A DNA stretch of 64,000 bases, taken from NCBI GenBank assembly GCA_029204045.2, contig CM055081.1, forward strand, positions 9,849,445 to 9,913,444. The letters are read 5' to 3'. The notes below the pieces were generated by a model. It searched no databases, was not told the DNA's origin, and saw nothing but the letters and a program-made list of their open reading frames with translations. Both the position numbers and the translations under genes were made by a program. This document shows positions 61,517-64,000 of this stretch, piece after piece (within the stretch, counting starts at the first letter, position 1; each line of letters begins with the position of its first letter). Origin of the DNA: Tillandsia leiboldiana (lineage: Eukaryota > Streptophyta > Magnoliopsida > Poales > Bromeliaceae).

Positions 61517-61688
61517 GAGCAATGCTACCTATACACCCCGAAGGGGTATACATCATACACCTCCACCATTTTAATGGTGGCGACACTTTTTACGGGTCAC
61601 ATCAAGTGACCCATCATCACACCCCCACCCTTAGATGGGTGGGGTGTATGATGTACACCCCGAAAGGGGTGTACACATAGCATTTTCC
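61517..61688. mobile_element. Foldback MITE with 9-bp TSD (Mutator-like), copy 4
   Basis: 172 bases between perfect TTTAAAATT repeats (61508-61516, 61689-61697). Its reverse complement matches copy 2 almost base for base, with a handful of substitutions, several of them C/T changes. It lies about 330 bases upstream of the IWS1 ATG, so it may overlap that promoter. Confidence 0.93.
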
Positions 61689-62020
61689 TTTAAAATTATT
61701 TTACTGTTACTCATAATCTGATTAGGTGATAATTAATAATTAATTACTGATCCGATTCTAATTTCCAAAATTAGAGTCCGAGTAGAACTCGGAGACGGTA
61801 TAAATTAGCGGTATAAATTAGTAACAAGCAACAACAATATAATTTACCCCAGCAGGTTTTTTCTCCGTCGCCTTGTTCCTGGCCAAAAACCCAAAACACC
61901 CCCTCGGCACCACCGCGCATCAACGAACGAGATATCGAGAGCGCTCTCTCCATCCGTCTAGGGCTTCGTCCTCCTCACGCGATCCCCATCGCCTCCCTCT
62001 CCATCTAGGGTTTCGCCGCC

Positions 62021-64000
62021 ATGGACTACGCGAGCGATCCGTACGCGTCGCTCTGCCCCCCTTCAAACCCTAATATAATCGTCCTTTGCCTCTCTTCTCC
62101 TCCGATCGTGATCTAGGGTTTTGTGTTTTGCTCTCGCAGGTACGTGGACGAGGACGGAGAGCCCCTCATGGACCCCGACGCGCCCTCCGATGGCGAGCCC
62201 TCGCCCGGCCCCGGCGGATTCCAGGCCGACGACGACGAGGATGACGATTGGCGGCGCGAGCGGTCGCCGACGCCCGTGCTGGGATCGTCGGCGGCGGCGG
62301 AAGGGAAGGGCGGGAAGCCGAGGAAGCGGCTGGTGAAGAAGAGCGCCAAGGAGGGATCGCCGGATCGCAGCGGAACCCCGCCGATGTCGTTCGCCGGAGA
62401 TGATCTGAACGATTGGGAGGACGAGCCTTCGTCCTCCTCGAAGAAGAGGAAGTCCTCCTCATCCTCCAAGGGGGAAGGGAGAGAGGGGAGTGGGAAGAAG
62501 GAGAAGAGAAAGAATATAGAGAGGTCGGCGGAGAAGGGATCCAAATCCGGATCGAAGGGTTACGACGGAGGGTCTGGGGATCACGGTGGTGAAGAGGAGA
62601 TTAAAGAGCTGTGGGACACCATTGCCGGGGCTGGTTCAGAGGTCTGCAGATCAATCTCTTTCCTTTATTATTTCCCCAGTTGCAGTTATATCCTAGTACT
62701 TAATTTATATTTTGAATATTTGGAATTTTGTTGGTGATTAGTAATTTTAGGAATTGGTGACTTGAGATTGATCTTTATTTTCTCTGTATACATTAGTCGT
62801 GATTTTGATATTTGTTTGTCTAAGCAATGCTCAGAATGCATTCATAGTTGGCTACTCACTAAACATAGTGTAAATTAGGTCGGCTAAAGGAAATTTTCTT
62901 TGTTGAATTCATCTTCTCTGCTAGTGCTTAGATTTCTCAAAACTCGTGCAAAAATAAAGTAGAATGTCGAAGGTATGTTGTTAATAAATTGGATAAATTT
63001 AATGCAGAATTTTAATCGTAACTTTAATTTTACTTCTCCTTATTGCTTTAGTTATACATGTTTGTATAACTAAAGCAGTCAAGAGAAGTAAAATTCTGGC
63101 TACTGGGGTTTTGACGGTCCTGAAACTCATTCTTCGTCACCTGTACGGTGCAAGTTTCTATTGTTACATTGCTGCAAATTCCCAAGAATGTGTGTCCTCT
63201 AGCTGGTTGTATAATCGAGTCAAGACGCTTAAATTAATTTTTCTCTATGTGAATGGAACAGGATGACCAAGAGGGTGAGAGAACTCTTGACGATGATGCT
63301 TTCATCGATGATAGTGGAGTTGATCCTGCTGATCGCTATTATGGCAGTGACAATGAGCCTGTTTCTGCTGGGGATCATCCTCAGGTTAGTTCTTCATTAT
63401 GCCTTTTGGCGGCTATATACTGCATGCCTCCTGTGCACTACTATCTTTTTATTCTCTTCAAGAGAACATATGACTCAATAGTAGCAGCATAATTCTTTTT
63501 TTGTGCACAATAGCACTTGCCTTTGCTTTTCAAAGGGCCTTATAGTAAGAAGCTACCGTGATACTTTTTTTTCCTGCTGACATTCTATCATTCCTTTAGT
63601 CCTAGTAGAATTCATCTATTTTGATAATTACAGGCTGAAGTGGGGGAGGAAGATGATGAAATTAACCGACTTTTAAAGGGAGGAAAGAAGAAAAAGAAGA
63701 ATGAAAAATCACCAGCTGAGATTGCTATGATAGTAGAGCATCTCATGGCTGAACTTGAAGTAGTTGCTGAGGAGGATGCTGAACTGAATAGGCAATCAAA
63801 ACCTGCTATTAATAAACTAAGGAAGCTGCCACTGCTTATCGAGGTTCTCTCAAAGTAAGTTAAGCTGGCTGTGGCCGAAAATTTAGATTTTTAGTCAAAC
63901 TACATTTATGTTTTCTTATTCTTGATGTAGTCGCAGTGTTTCTTTAGTTCTCACAACTTTTCCAATGTTGCAGAAAAAAGCTCCAGCAAGAATTCTTAGA
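62021..64000 (+). CDS. IWS1: IWS1/SPN1 transcription elongation factor (partial, cut by window end)
   Basis: Five exons seen, in phase: 62021-62040, 62140-62641, 63262-63384, 63634-63854 and 63974 to the edge. The first coding exon is only 20 bases (MDYASDP). The N-terminal half is acidic and Ser/Lys-rich and disordered (DEDGEPLMDPDAPSDGEPSP; KKRKSSSSSKGEGREGSGKK), then comes EIKELWDTIAG, DEINRLLKGGKKKKK, and the start of the conserved TFIIS N-terminal-like domain (AINKLRKLPLLIEVLSKKKL, QQEFL). IWS1 joins SPT6 on elongating RNA polymerase II; in Arabidopsis it also acts with BES1 in brassinosteroid gene expression. The C-terminal domain is beyond the window. Intron 2 contains a striking hairpin. 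Confidence 0.93.
63027..63094. repeat. Symmetric hairpin in IWS1 intron 2
   Basis: Two nested perfect arms: ATTTTACTTCTC (63027-63038) pairs with GAGAAGTAAAAT (63083-63094); GCTTTAGTTATACA (63045-63058) pairs with TGTATAACTAAAGC (63063-63076). A 4-base loop and a 6x6 internal loop separate them: 26 perfect pairs in 68 bases. Confidence 0.9.

Larger units (their letters stand above)
60860..62020. other. Shared upstream region of two divergent genes
   Basis: Spacer between the PGRL-type gene (minus) and IWS1 (plus). It holds two MITE copies only 129 bases apart. From about 61850 the sequence is the GC-richer IWS1 leader (CCTCCCTCTCCATCTAGGGT just before the ATG). Confidence 0.6.

Noticed and set aside
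1..64000. CRISPR array, phage, operon or other prokaryotic defence system
   Set aside because: Spliced plant genes throughout; the repeats are microsatellites, MITEs, SINEs and LINEs, with no regularly spaced repeat-spacer pattern.

Overview
The window is plant nuclear DNA. Genes have GT-AG introns with AT-rich interiors, first exons are very GC-rich, and long AT-rich spacers carry microsatellites and small transposons. The gene families (XB3-type ankyrin/RING ligase, PUB33-type U-box kinase, POLTERGEIST-type PP2C, type 2 metallothionein, OEP16, PGRL1-like, IWS1) are those of a flowering plant. The steep GC contrast and the close match to rice-type XB3 suggest a monocot. The species cannot be fixed from the sequence.

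Layout: (1) 2.0-4.0 kb, plus: an intronless ANTH-domain clathrin assembly protein. (2) 4-9.5 kb: AT-rich spacer with foldback elements bedded in TA microsatellites and an LTR-like repeat. (3) 9.6-12.2 kb, plus: XB3/XBAT-type ankyrin-RING E3 ligase, 8 exons. (4) 13.75-16.1 kb, minus: conserved plant protein of unknown function, 5 exons, with a GC-AG last intron. (5) 17.4-22.7 kb, minus: USP-kinase-U-box protein, 8 exons. (6) 26.1-28.9 kb, minus: POL/PLL-type PP2C, 4 exons. (7) 29.7-38.1 kb: two 5'-truncated LINEs of one family around an AT-rich spacer. (8) 40.9-41.6 kb, plus: type 2 metallothionein with a readable promoter. (9) 43.0-45.6 kb, minus: OEP16, 6 exons. (10) 45.6-50.7 kb: spacer with two SINEs and more foldback elements. 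(11) 50.7-53.4 kb, plus: RLCK-VII kinase. (12) 54.1-55.9 kb, minus: coiled-coil/RGG-tailed protein of unknown function. (13) 57.7-60.8 kb, minus: PGRL1/PGRL2-type thylakoid protein. (14) 62.0 kb to the edge, plus: IWS1, cut by the window end.

The genes do not form one pathway. Several are signalling proteins: an E3 ligase, a U-box kinase, a PP2C and an RLCK. Three of these begin with MGxG or MGNC, a myristoylation signature. Two encode chloroplast membrane proteins (OEP16, PGRL-type).

The most informative non-genic content is transposon biology. Four copies of a 171-172 bp foldback MITE each have a perfect 9-bp target duplication (Mutator-like). A tRNA-like SINE family carries the 3' tail of the LINE family present in the same window. 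A foldback family sits inside (TA)n arrays, resembling rice Micron. Two LINE copies share one in-frame TGA at the same place. I saw no CRISPR array, tRNA, rRNA or prokaryote-style operon, and no convincing new multigene system.
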